Source: G963674955 sp963674955
GTDB taxonomy: Bacteria; Desulfobacterota; Desulfovibrionia; Desulfovibrionales; Desulfovibrionaceae
DNA length: 64,000 nucleotides
Reading direction: 5' to 3'
Assembly: GCA_963674955.2 (NCBI GenBank)
Contig: CAXXKR010000004.1
Location: 1,178,001 to 1,242,000 of the forward strand
Shown here: piece after piece, positions 54,815-62,846 of the stretch
How positions within the stretch are numbered: position 1 is the first letter of the stretch
Layout of the letters: each line of letters begins with the position of its first letter
Translations under genes and position numbers: made by a program
The notes under the pieces: generated by a model
What the model saw: only the letters and a program-made list of their open reading frames with translations
The model's database searches: none
Told to the model about the DNA's origin: nothing

Positions 54815-56005
54815 CTAAATACTCACTCTGATAACCCCGTCAATGGCTGCGATGGCCTTGCGGACCTCCTCAGTGGGCGGCTGGTGCACGATGTACACGG
54901 TCTGGACCACCTCGCCCAAGCGCCTGGAGTTGTTCTCACGGATGTTGACGCCCATGTCGCCCAACGTGGTGCCGAAGCGGCCGAACATGCCCGGCTTGTC
55001 CTCGTGGGTGATGAAAATGGTGTAAATCTTCTTGCCTTCCTCTTCCACCGTCTCGCCAACATTGACCGAGTTGCAATAGTCGCCCCGGCGCAGGTACTTG
55101 GCCACGACCTCGGCTATCTCCAGCCCGGTCCTGCGTCCGGCGTTCTTGGTGGAGGCCCCGAGGTGGGCGCTCAAAACGATATTGTCCAACTCGAGAAGCT
55201 TGCTGGTGAACGGCTCGCCCTCGCGCTTGGGTTCGGTCCAGTAGCAGTCCAGGGCCGCGCCCAGTATTTCCCCTTTCTCCAGGGCGTCGTACAGGGCGTC
55301 CTCGCTCACGTTCCTGCCTCTGGAGGCGTTGACCAGGATGGCGGTGGGCTTCATGATCTTGAACTGCTCCTCGCCGATGATCACGTCCTTTCCGCCGGTG
55401 TGCAGGCTTATGAAATCCGAGACCTTGAGCACCTCGTCGATGCTGTCCAGATACTCGACCACGGAATCCATGGCCCGGTAGAGGTCATAGCCCACGACCT
55501 TCATGCCCAGGCCGCGAGCCTTGCCCGCCAGACTCTGCCCGATGCGACCGCAGCCGATGACGCCAAGGGTCTTGCCTTCCAGCTCCACGCCTGCGAAGCG
55601 TTTCTTGTGCCAGACCCCGCCCTTGAGGGTGTGATGGGCCATGGGCACTTTCCTGGCCGCCGCGAACATCAATCCAAGGGCGTGTTCGGCCGTGGCGTTG
55701 GTGTTGCCGTGGGGCGCGAACTTGACGATGACGCCGTTTTCCTTGGCCGCGTTCAGGTCGATGTTGTCGGTGCCCACGCCGCCGCGTCCCACAATCTTGA
55801 GCTTGCCGCCGTTTTTCGTCCCGGCCTCGATGACCTCCCGCGTGACCTTGGTGGCGCTCCTGACCAGCAGGGCGTCGTATCCGCCGATCTCGCCCAGCAG
55901 GTCGTCCTGGCCGCGCTTGACCGTGTCCACTGAAAAGCCCTCTTTCTTGAGATAGCTGACGGCCTCTTCCACCAATCCGTCGTTGGCCAATATTTTCTTG
56001 TTCAC
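54815..56005 (-). CDS. serA: D-3-phosphoglycerate dehydrogenase
   Basis: SerA (396 residues) starts serine synthesis by oxidising 3-phosphoglycerate. Rossmann motif: TLGVIGCGRIGQ; active-site Arg in LVNASRGRNVSEDAL; catalytic His in SAHLGASTKNAGRRTGLE. The C-terminal ACT domain (about 320-396, ITHEDKPGMFGRFGTTLGDMGVNI) is the serine-feedback module. The opening MNKKILANDGL and length match the short ACT-type enzyme. It follows the class V aminotransferase by 9 bases. Confidence 0.93.
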   Translation of the reverse strand: MNKKILANDGLVEEAVSYLKKEGFSVDTVKRGQDDLLGEIGGYDALLVRSATKVTREVIEAGTKNGGKLKIVGRGGVGTDNIDLNAAKENGVIVKFAPHGNTNATAEHALGLMFAAARKVPMAHHTLKGGVWHKKRFAGVELEGKTLGVIGCGRIGQSLAGKARGLGMKVVGYDLYRAMDSVVEYLDSIDEVLKVSDFISLHTGGKDVIIGEEQFKIMKPTAILVNASRGRNVSEDALYDALEKGEILGAALDCYWTEPKREGEPFTSKLLELDNIVLSAHLGASTKNAGRRTGLEIAEVVAKYLRRGDYCNSVNVGETVEEEGKKIYTIFITHEDKPGMFGRFGTTLGDMGVNIRENNSRRLGEVVQTVYIVHQPPTEEVRKAIAAIDGVIRVSI

Positions 56006-56014
56006 ACGCGCCCC

Positions 56015-57154
56015 CTAGATGTTTTCCAGAACAGGTTTCAGAACGGACAGGTATTCCTCAAGCATGTCGGGCATGATGTCGCCCATGTGCCCGATCCTGA
56101 AAACCAGGCGGCGCTTGTTCTCCTCCAGCAGTGCGTTGAGCTTGCCGTAGCCGGGGTCGTAAAGATAGCCCTTGCCCCGCATCTCTTCCTTGACTTCCTT
56201 GAGCCGGGCCACTGTCACGCCCTGCGGAACCAGCACCGTGGTCACGGTGGGCGAGCGATGCCCTTCCGGCGCGAAAAGCTCGAACCCGTCAACGCCGTCG
56301 ACCCAGTCGCGGACCATGTCGCGCATCTTCAGGTGCCGGGCGAAACGGTTTTCCACGCCTTCAACCTCCACGATGTTCCTGAGCTGGACATACATCTGGT
56401 TGGCCAAGGTGCAGTTGGGAGTGGTCAGGGTCTGGTTCTTCCTGGCCCGACCGAGCTGGTTGACGATATCCGAAGAAAATCCCCGATTCTTGACCTTGGC
56501 GGCCTTTTCCTCGGCCTCCTTGTTCACGAAGCCGAGACCGAAACCCGCGGGCAGACCCAGGGATTTCTGGGTGGCGGTGCTGTACATGACAGGATTGGCC
56601 GCTTTCAGCCGGATGTCCGCGCCCCCGAAAATGCTCACCCCGTCAACCAGGGGCAAAGCGCCGTGCTCACGCACCAGATCGCAGACCGCGACTATGTCGT
56701 TGGTCACGCCGGTGGAGGTCTCGTTGTGGGTGAAGGTCACCACCTGGGGCTTGTGCTTGTTTAGGGCCTCGGCCATTTCGCCGAGGTCGACGGCCTTGCC
56801 GTAGTCGAACTTGAGTTGCACGGCCTTCTTGCCGTTGGCGACCGCTATCTTGTGATAAAGGTCGCCGAACGCGCCCACGGAAACGTTGAGCACGGTGTCG
56901 TCGTCGGCGACCAGGGAACGAATGGAGGCCTCCATCGCCGTGGAGCCGGAACCATTGAAAATTATCGCCTCATATTCGTCTCCCACTCCAGCCAACTTCT
57001 TCAGATTTTCCATGATGGGAGCAAAACGTTTGACATTTTCAGTGTCGCGATGTCCGAATTCGGGCAGCAATCCGGCTTCCCGGACTTCCTGCCTGACAAG
57101 GGTGGGGCCGGTGATGAAAAGCTTTAATTGGGCGAAATCATTTTCAATCATCAA
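56015..57154 (-). CDS. Class V aminotransferase, probable phosphoserine or serine-pyruvate aminotransferase
   Basis: A 379-residue PLP enzyme. It shows KLFITGPTLVRQEV, NGSGSTAMEASI, HNETSTGVTNDI, LVDGVSIFGGADI, and the PLP lysine segment STATQKSLGLPAGFG. It is closer to alanine-glyoxylate/serine-pyruvate aminotransferases than to classical SerC, but being co-transcribed with serA makes phosphohydroxypyruvate the likely substrate, giving phosphoserine. Similar split-family solutions are known in other anaerobes. Confidence 0.85.
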   Translation of the reverse strand: MMIENDFAQLKLFITGPTLVRQEVREAGLLPEFGHRDTENVKRFAPIMENLKKLAGVGDEYEAIIFNGSGSTAMEASIRSLVADDDTVLNVSVGAFGDLYHKIAVANGKKAVQLKFDYGKAVDLGEMAEALNKHKPQVVTFTHNETSTGVTNDIVAVCDLVREHGALPLVDGVSIFGGADIRLKAANPVMYSTATQKSLGLPAGFGLGFVNKEAEEKAAKVKNRGFSSDIVNQLGRARKNQTLTTPNCTLANQMYVQLRNIVEVEGVENRFARHLKMRDMVRDWVDGVDGFELFAPEGHRSPTVTTVLVPQGVTVARLKEVKEEMRGKGYLYDPGYGKLNALLEENKRRLVFRIGHMGDIMPDMLEEYLSVLKPVLENI

Positions 57155-57315
57155 AAAATCCTCTTAGATAAAGAGTGAAGGAGGGAGGGCCAAGTACGAT
57201 GAAAAACAGGAAATGTCTTATATGTTACCGCCGATCATGTCCAGCGACACTTGCCAACCGTGGGAAGCGGCCCTATATTCCCCTCTCCCTTTTTGCTAAT
57301 ATGGTACTTGCCAAA

Positions 57316-57333
57316 AAATTCTCCGGAGAATTT
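57316..57333 (+). promoter_or_regulatory. Perfect 18-base palindrome overlapping the dehydrogenase ribosome site
   Basis: AAATTCTCCGGAGAATTT is a perfect inverted repeat ending 2 bases before the ATG at 57336. The right arm contains the GGAG ribosome site. Folded in mRNA it hides that site; as DNA it could be an operator for a dimeric regulator. Confidence 0.6.
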
Positions 57334-57335
57334 CA

Positions 57336-60300
57336 ATGCCTCAATTAGGTCCGCATATATCCGTTTCCGACGAACAGCTTCTGACCAGGGCCTTCGGCCT
57401 CATGGACATGGAGCTTTACCAGGACTGGCCCGACGATGTTAAGAAACTGGCCACCAGTCTTGCCGCAGAGCTTTTTCTGGTCCGCTACAATCCCTTCGTG
57501 GACCCTGAATCGGTGCGTCGGGGCGTTGAAAGACGCTTCTACATGGCCCGCCCGGTGATCTCCGGAGAATACCCCAAGATACTGGCCGCAGCCATTGAAG
57601 AATTCTGGAAGCAGTTCGACGCGGACCAGGCTTTCAAAAAATCACTTGTGGAAAGGCTGGAAAAAATTCTGCCCAGGGAATGCATTGGCCGGAAGGCCAA
57701 AAACCTGATCGAATGCGCCACGGACTCAACGGACCTGCGCATGGAACTGCCCATGCTGGTGCTCTTCCCGGAAACCGAGGAGCAGATATGCAGCATCGTC
57801 AAGCTGGCCGGAGAAATGAATTTCGGTCTGATCCCCAGGGGGGGCGGCACGGGCCTAACCGGCGGCGCCATACCGGCCACAGGGCGCACCGTCATACTCT
57901 CCCTGTCCCGGTTCAAAAAAATCCTGGACATCGACACCGGGAACATGACCCTGAGGGCCCAGGCCGGAGTCATCACCCTGGACGCCATACAGGCTGCGGA
58001 TAAACGGGGAACGCTTTTCACAGTGGACCCGGCATCCAAGGCGGCATCCAGCCTGGGCGGCAACGTCTCCGAGAACTCCGGCGGACCCTTCGCCTTCGAA
58101 TACGGCACCACCATAGACAACGTCCTGAGCTATAGAATGGTCAGGCCCGACGGCGAGGTCATCGAAATCAGCCGCAAGGATCACCCCCGGCACAAGATAT
58201 TCGAGAACGAGGACGCGGTATTCGAAATCAGCGACAAGCATGGAAAACTCCTGGACACGGTGAGCCTGGGCGGTCTGGAAATCCGCGCCCCCGGACTGGG
58301 CAAGGACGTGTCCAACAAATACCTGGGCGGACTGCCCGGCATCCAGAAGGAAGGGGTGGACGGCATCATAACCGAAGCCACCTTCACCCTTTACCCCAAA
58401 CCCGAGCACTCGCGCACCCTCTGCCTGGAGTTCTACGGCCGGAGCATGCACAACGCCATGCTGGTCATAAAAGACGTGGTGAGACTCAGAGACAAGATCA
58501 GGGCCGAAGGCGATCTGGTCAAGATTTCCGCTTTGGAGGAATTCGGACCCAAATACGTACAGGCCATCGAATACCAGAAAAAATCCCAGGCCCAGCAAAC
58601 CGATCCCATCTCCGTGCTCCTTCTGCAGCTGGATTCCGACGACATGGAGGCCCTGAACCGGGCAGTGGACACCATCATCACACTGGCCCAGCCATACGAA
58701 GGCGTCGAGATATTCGCGGCCCGCGACCAAAAGGAAGCCGAATTATTTTGGGAGGACCGGCACAAGCTTTCGGCAATCGCCAAGCGCACATCCGGCTTCA
58801 AGATCAACGAAGACATCGTCATCCCCCTTGAAGTCATTCCTGAGTTCGCCCTGTTCCTGGAAGACCTGAACCTCATCTACCTGGCCAAGGCCTTTCGCCG
58901 GGCCCTGCTTCAAATCAGGGATTTGCCGGGCCTTCCCTTCGAGGACCCGGACGTGGACGCAGCCATTGAGGAGGCCAGAGCCATCCTGAAAAGGAAAATC
59001 ACGTCCAGGGACTTGAGCGACGTGGAGCTTGAGGAACGCGTAACCGGACTGATTCAAAAGCTGAGGGACCGCTACCCCAAGCTGGACCGCGAAATAAACG
59101 CCCTGCACGTACAACTTCTGGAAAAACGCATCGTGATCGCCAACCACATGCACGCCGGCGACGGCAACTGCCACGTAAACTTCCCGGTCAACTCCAACGA
59201 TCCTGAAATGCTGGCCCAGGCGCATGAGGCTGCGGACGAAGTTTTCAAGAAGGTTTTGGAACTTGGCGGCGAAGTATCCGGTGAGCACGGCATCGGCGTG
59301 ACCAAGATCGCCTACCTTTCCGAGGAAAAGATCAAGGCCCTTTCAGAATACAAGAAAAGGATCGATCCCAAGGACATCCTCAACCCGGCCAAGCTGACGC
59401 GCAGGAAACTGCCTTCGGAACCATTCACCTTCTCCTTCAACCGGCTCATCCAGGATTTGAACAAGACGGCCCTCAAAGACAAGGAAGAACTGGTGGCCCT
59501 GCTCAGGAACATCCAGACCTGCACCCGCTGCGGCAAATGCAAGCAGGTCTGCCCCATGTTCCACCCCCAGTCCGGACTGATGTTCCACCCCCGAAACAAG
59601 AACATCAGCCTGGGCGCGCTCATCGAGGCCATCTTCTATTCCCAGATTCAGGGCGGCGAACCAGCGCCGGAACTCATGGACGAATTGCGCAGCCTCATGG
59701 AGCACTGCACGGCCTGCGGAAAGTGCATGGCCGTCTGCCCGGTGAAGATAGATTCCGCCGGAGCGGCCCTGCGAATGCGCGCCTTTCTGGACTACAAGGG
59801 ACAGGCCGGGCATCCCGTAAAGACCACTGTCTTGCACACCCTGGCAAAAGATCCCAACGGCAGGCTGCCCACGGCAGCCAAACTGCTCTCCGTGGGCCAG
59901 AGCCTGCAAAGCAAGTCCGTGGGCCTGATTCCCGGAATCTGGCGCAGGCGCATGACAAGCCCGATCTTCCGGAGCGCCACGCCGGGCATGGATTTCGTGA
60001 ACCTGATCCAGGAACTGAAACTGGACCAGGGGTCCGTGTTCAAGCAGCCCCAAGCCAAGGCCGACGAAACCGTGCTCTATTTCCCCGGATGCGGAGCCGG
60101 TCTGTTTTCCCGCTCCATCGGCATGGCCTCTCTCTATCTCCTGCTGAAAAGCGGGGCCAACGTGGTCATGCCCGACAAGCATCTCTGCTGCGGCTACCCG
60201 CTGCTGGCTTCCGGCTGCATGGAGGCCTACAAGACCAACCGCCACCGCACCATGCAGGACATCTTCGACCTGCTGGTCAAAACGGGCAAGGCCGGTCTCA

Positions 60301-60875
60301 TGGCCACCACCCTGCTCACGGCCTGCGGAACCTGCCGCGAGTCCCTGGAAAGCTTTCCTTTTGAGCAGGAGCTTACCGCGCCCCTGAAACACCTGGACGT
60401 TGTCCAGTATCTTCTGGAGCGTATGGACGCCCCCCTGCCGAACAGCGGCGACGTGATCTACCACGCGGCCTGCCATACCGAATGGGTGGACATGCCCAAG
60501 ACCAAGGCCGCCGAGGCCTACCGCTCGGCCCTGGCCGGGCTGCTCGAATCCTCGGTCACCCTCTCCCAAGGCTGCTGCGGCGAGTCCGGGCTGGGAGCCA
60601 TGACCAGCCCGGAAATCTACAACAAGCTGCGCGAGCGCAAAAAGGAACAGCTTGCCGCAGACCTGGAAGGCAGCACCAAATCCAGGCCCGTGCTGGTGGG
60701 CTGCCCCTCCTGCAAGGTGGGCATAAAGCGAGGCCTCATGGAAATGAGAAAGCACAACCCGGTCATGCACACAGTGGAATACGTGGCCGAGCGCGTGGGC
60801 GGCAGGAAATGGAAACGCGAACTCAAGAAAATGGTCGACAAGGCCGAGAGGAAAAAGGGAGTGGTTCTCCTTTAG
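57336..60875 (+). CDS. FAD-linked oxidase fused to Fe-S / CCG-domain subunit (D-lactate or glycolate dehydrogenase type)
   Basis: A 1179-residue fusion of GlcD-like and GlcF-like parts. A PCMH-type FAD domain (about 135-350: RGGGTGLTGGAIPATGRTVIL and GGNVSENSGGP) and FAD-linked C-terminal domain (ending SGEHGIGVTK) come first. Then two 4Fe-4S motifs, CTRCGKCKQVCP and CTACGKCMAVCP, and two cysteine-rich CCG-like motifs (LCCGYPLLASGCM and GCCGESGLG) follow, as in heterodisulfide-reductase-like subunits. D-lactate, glycolate or a related 2-hydroxyacid is the probable substrate, with electrons passing to a quinone or thiol partner. The large N-terminal helical stretch (1-130) is extra. Confidence 0.88.
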   Translation: MPQLGPHISVSDEQLLTRAFGLMDMELYQDWPDDVKKLATSLAAELFLVRYNPFVDPESVRRGVERRFYMARPVISGEYPKILAAAIEEFWKQFDADQAFKKSLVERLEKILPRECIGRKAKNLIECATDSTDLRMELPMLVLFPETEEQICSIVKLAGEMNFGLIPRGGGTGLTGGAIPATGRTVILSLSRFKKILDIDTGNMTLRAQAGVITLDAIQAADKRGTLFTVDPASKAASSLGGNVSENSGGPFAFEYGTTIDNVLSYRMVRPDGEVIEISRKDHPRHKIFENEDAVFEISDKHGKLLDTVSLGGLEIRAPGLGKDVSNKYLGGLPGIQKEGVDGIITEATFTLYPKPEHSRTLCLEFYGRSMHNAMLVIKDVVRLRDKIRAEGDLVKISALEEFGPKYVQAIEYQKKSQAQQTDPISVLLLQLDSDDMEALNRAVDTIITLAQPYEGVEIFAARDQKEAELFWEDRHKLSAIAKRTSGFKINEDIVIPLEVIPEFALFLEDLNLIYLAKAFRRALLQIRDLPGLPFEDPDVDAAIEEARAILKRKITSRDLSDVELEERVTGLIQKLRDRYPKLDREINALHVQLLEKRIVIANHMHAGDGNCHVNFPVNSNDPEMLAQAHEAADEVFKKVLELGGEVSGEHGIGVTKIAYLSEEKIKALSEYKKRIDPKDILNPAKLTRRKLPSEPFTFSFNRLIQDLNKTALKDKEELVALLRNIQTCTRCGKCKQVCPMFHPQSGLMFHPRNKNISLGALIEAIFYSQIQGGEPAPELMDELRSLMEHCTACGKCMAVCPVKIDSAGAALRMRAFLDYKGQAGHPVKTTVLHTLAKDPNGRLPTAAKLLSVGQSLQSKSVGLIPGIWRRRMTSPIFRSATPGMDFVNLIQELKLDQGSVFKQPQAKADETVLYFPGCGAGLFSRSIGMASLYLLLKSGANVVMPDKHLCCGYPLLASGCMEAYKTNRHRTMQDIFDLLVKTGKAGLMATTLLTACGTCRESLESFPFEQELTAPLKHLDVVQYLLERMDAPLPNSGDVIYHAACHTEWVDMPKTKAAEAYRSALAGLLESSVTLSQGCCGESGLGAMTSPEIYNKLRERKKEQLAADLEGSTKSRPVLVGCPSCKVGIKRGLMEMRKHNPVMHTVEYVAERVGGRKWKRELKKMVDKAERKKGVVLL

Positions 60876-60879
60876 CAAC

Positions 60880-61293
60880 ATGAGAGTACTGGGCATCGAC
60901 TTCGGTCTGAAACGAGTGGGACTGGCCATCTGCGATGAAGGCGGAATACTGGCCACGCCCTACGACGTGATCCAGCGGACCACCCGGGACAAACTCTTTG
61001 ACGAGCTGCTTAAAGTCATGGAAAAAGAGTGCGTCGAGGCCGTGGTGGTCGGTCTGCCCGTATCCCTTGAAGGCGAGGATACCCTGACCACCCGGCAGGT
61101 CCGGAATTTCACGGAAAGCCTGAAACGGCGCACTGATTTGCCGGTGCATCTGGCCGACGAACGACTCAGCTCGTACCAGGCCGAACAGGAACTCAAGGAG
61201 GCGGGACTTTGCGGCAGAAAGCGGAAAAAGGTTCTGGACAGCCAGGCGGCGGTGAAGATTCTCCAGTCCTGGCTGGACCGAAGAGACTCCTGA
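60880..61293 (+). CDS. ruvX: YqgF/RuvX-type Holliday junction resolvase (pre-16S rRNA nuclease)
   Basis: A 137-residue RNase H-like protein: GIDFGLKRVGLAICDE at the N-terminus with the first acidic residue, VVVGLPVSLEGED, LADERLSSYQAEQ and DSQAAVKILQSWL near the end, where the second Asp lies. This family trims 16S rRNA 5' ends and was first taken as a Holliday junction resolvase. Its last 85 bases overlap the start of mltG. Confidence 0.95.
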   Translation: MRVLGIDFGLKRVGLAICDEGGILATPYDVIQRTTRDKLFDELLKVMEKECVEAVVVGLPVSLEGEDTLTTRQVRNFTESLKRRTDLPVHLADERLSSYQAEQELKEAGLCGRKRKKVLDSQAAVKILQSWLDRRDS

Positions 61294-62333
61294 AACCCCT
61301 GATCGCCTTTCTTGTCCTGGCGGCCCTGGCCCTGGCTGCGGTCGGAGGCAGGTACTGGTGGCTGTCCCACGACTTCCTGAACAATCCCCCGGAAGAACCG
61401 GGGCGCGAGGTTTCCTTCCTGGTGGAACCGGGCCAGCCTTTTCTGGTCATCGCCCGAAACCTGAAATCCCAATCCCTGGTCAAGGATGTGGGCCGCTTCG
61501 TAAAGCTGGCCTCGAAAAACCACAAGACCGGCGAGGTGCGGGCCGGAGAGTTTCTGCTCAATACCGGCTGGCTGCCCCATGAGATTCTGAACGTCCTGAC
61601 CAGCACTCCGGGCGTCATGACCAAGATTCAGATACGCGAGGGCCTTACCTGGTGGCAGACAGCCAAGCTTGTGGAGGACGCCGACCTGGGAGGGTTCGAG
61701 GAATTCAGGGCTGTCATCCATGACCCGGCTTTTCTGGCCGAGCACGGCATCCCCGCTGAGAGTGCGGAGGGCTACCTCTTTCCCGAAACCTACCTCCTGA
61801 CCATGCCCCGGAAGGACAAGGCCTCTATAATGGCCGCCACCATGGTCAAGGAGTTCAGGAGAAACATTTCGAAAATATGGCCCGACAACCCTCCCTCGCC
61901 TGAAGAGATTCACAAGCTGGTCGTCCTGGCCTCGCTGGTGGAAAAGGAGACCGGGGTTCCCGAGGAAAGAAGACGCATTGCCGGTGTCTTCGCCAACCGC
62001 CTGAAGCGGGGCATGCTCATCCAGGCCGATCCAGCCACGATCTACGGACTGGGACCGGACTTCAACGGCAACCTGACCAGAAAGCATCTGGACAGCGAAA
62101 CCAACAGCTACAATACCTACAAGCGGCCCGGACTGCCGCCCGGACCCATCTGTTCCCCGGGCCTTGAGTCAATCAAGGCCGCCGCCCGGCCCGAAGAACA
62201 CAATTACCTCTATTTCGTGGCCAAGGGCGATGGCACCCATCATTTCAGCAAGAACTTCGCCGAGCACGACAAGGCCGTGACCAAGTATCAGCTCAGGCGC
62301 AACAGGCAAACCTACCGTTCCATCAAGGAATAA
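61209..62333 (+). CDS. mltG: Endolytic peptidoglycan transglycosylase MltG
   Basis: MltG (374 residues) cuts nascent glycan strands and ends their growth. One N-terminal membrane helix (about 28-50), a LysM-like region, then the catalytic YceG domain: LVVLASLVEKETGVPEERRRIAGVFANRLKRGMLIQADPATIYG with the catalytic Glu in EKETG, and PGPICSPGLESIKAAARP. I accept the TTG at 61209 because AAGGAGG precedes it by 7 bases, although it lies 85 bases inside ruvX. Confidence 0.93.
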   Translation: MRQKAEKGSGQPGGGEDSPVLAGPKRLLKPLIAFLVLAALALAAVGGRYWWLSHDFLNNPPEEPGREVSFLVEPGQPFLVIARNLKSQSLVKDVGRFVKLASKNHKTGEVRAGEFLLNTGWLPHEILNVLTSTPGVMTKIQIREGLTWWQTAKLVEDADLGGFEEFRAVIHDPAFLAEHGIPAESAEGYLFPETYLLTMPRKDKASIMAATMVKEFRRNISKIWPDNPPSPEEIHKLVVLASLVEKETGVPEERRRIAGVFANRLKRGMLIQADPATIYGLGPDFNGNLTRKHLDSETNSYNTYKRPGLPPGPICSPGLESIKAAARPEEHNYLYFVAKGDGTHHFSKNFAEHDKAVTKYQLRRNRQTYRSIKE

Positions 62334-62356
62334 CTCTCAGCTACACGGTGCCCATA

Positions 62357-62386
62357 AAAAAGGGAGCCTGCGAGGACTCCCTTTTT
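62357..62386. terminator. Bidirectional terminator between mltG and the zinc-ribbon gene
   Basis: AAAAAGGGAG (62357-62366) pairs with CTCCCTTTTT (62377-62386), a 10-bp stem with a 10-base loop and T runs on both strands. It serves mltG (plus) and the zinc-ribbon gene (minus). Confidence 0.9.
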
Positions 62387-62408
62387 CATTTCAACAGGTT
62401 TTTTAAAC

Positions 62409-62825
62409 TCAATCAGAGTTGGTTCGTTCCGTCTCGTACACGTCCACAAAGGCCCTGAGCCGCCTCTGGATGCGTATGACCCGCCTGAGCAGTTCGCCCA
62501 TTCCGAAAAGGGTCACGGAAACGATCAGGCTGAGAAGCAGCGAACCAAAGGCAACGAGCAAAGTGACCAGATTCTCGGAAGTGTCCGGGGTGTTCGTATG
62601 CCAGATCAGGCTGATGCAGACCCCAACTCCGATCATCCAGGCCAGATGCCCGGCCACGCTGAGCAACCTGTGGATGGGCAGGCGGGACATGGGATTTTCC
62701 ATCTGGTACTTGGACAATTCCCCGCTGCCGCATTCCGGGCACTTTTCCAGGTCGTCGCCAAAAGTGGCCTGGCATTTCTCGCATTTCAGCATCTCTATGT
62801 AGTCGCTTTGTGTATTCACTTGCAT
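62409..62825 (-). CDS. Zinc-ribbon protein with two membrane helices
   Basis: A 138-residue protein. An N-terminal zinc ribbon (CEKCQATFGDDLEKCPECG, residues about 15-33, CxxC...CxxC) is followed by two membrane helices (about 52-76 and 85-107) and a short charged, basic tail. It lies 21 bases downstream of the TRAP permease, so it may be co-transcribed. No known role; the small ribbon-plus-helix layout is common and does not fix a function. Confidence 0.7.
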   Translation of the reverse strand: MQVNTQSDYIEMLKCEKCQATFGDDLEKCPECGSGELSKYQMENPMSRLPIHRLLSVAGHLAWMIGVGVCISLIWHTNTPDTSENLVTLLVAFGSLLLSLIVSVTLFGMGELLRRVIRIQRRLRAFVDVYETERTNSD

Positions 62826-62846
62826 TCTCCCTTTCTTTGCGGATGC

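Noticed and set aside
59343..60956. 537-residue open frame opposite the FAD/Fe-S dehydrogenase
   Set aside because: Antisense shadow of a clearly motif-bearing gene.
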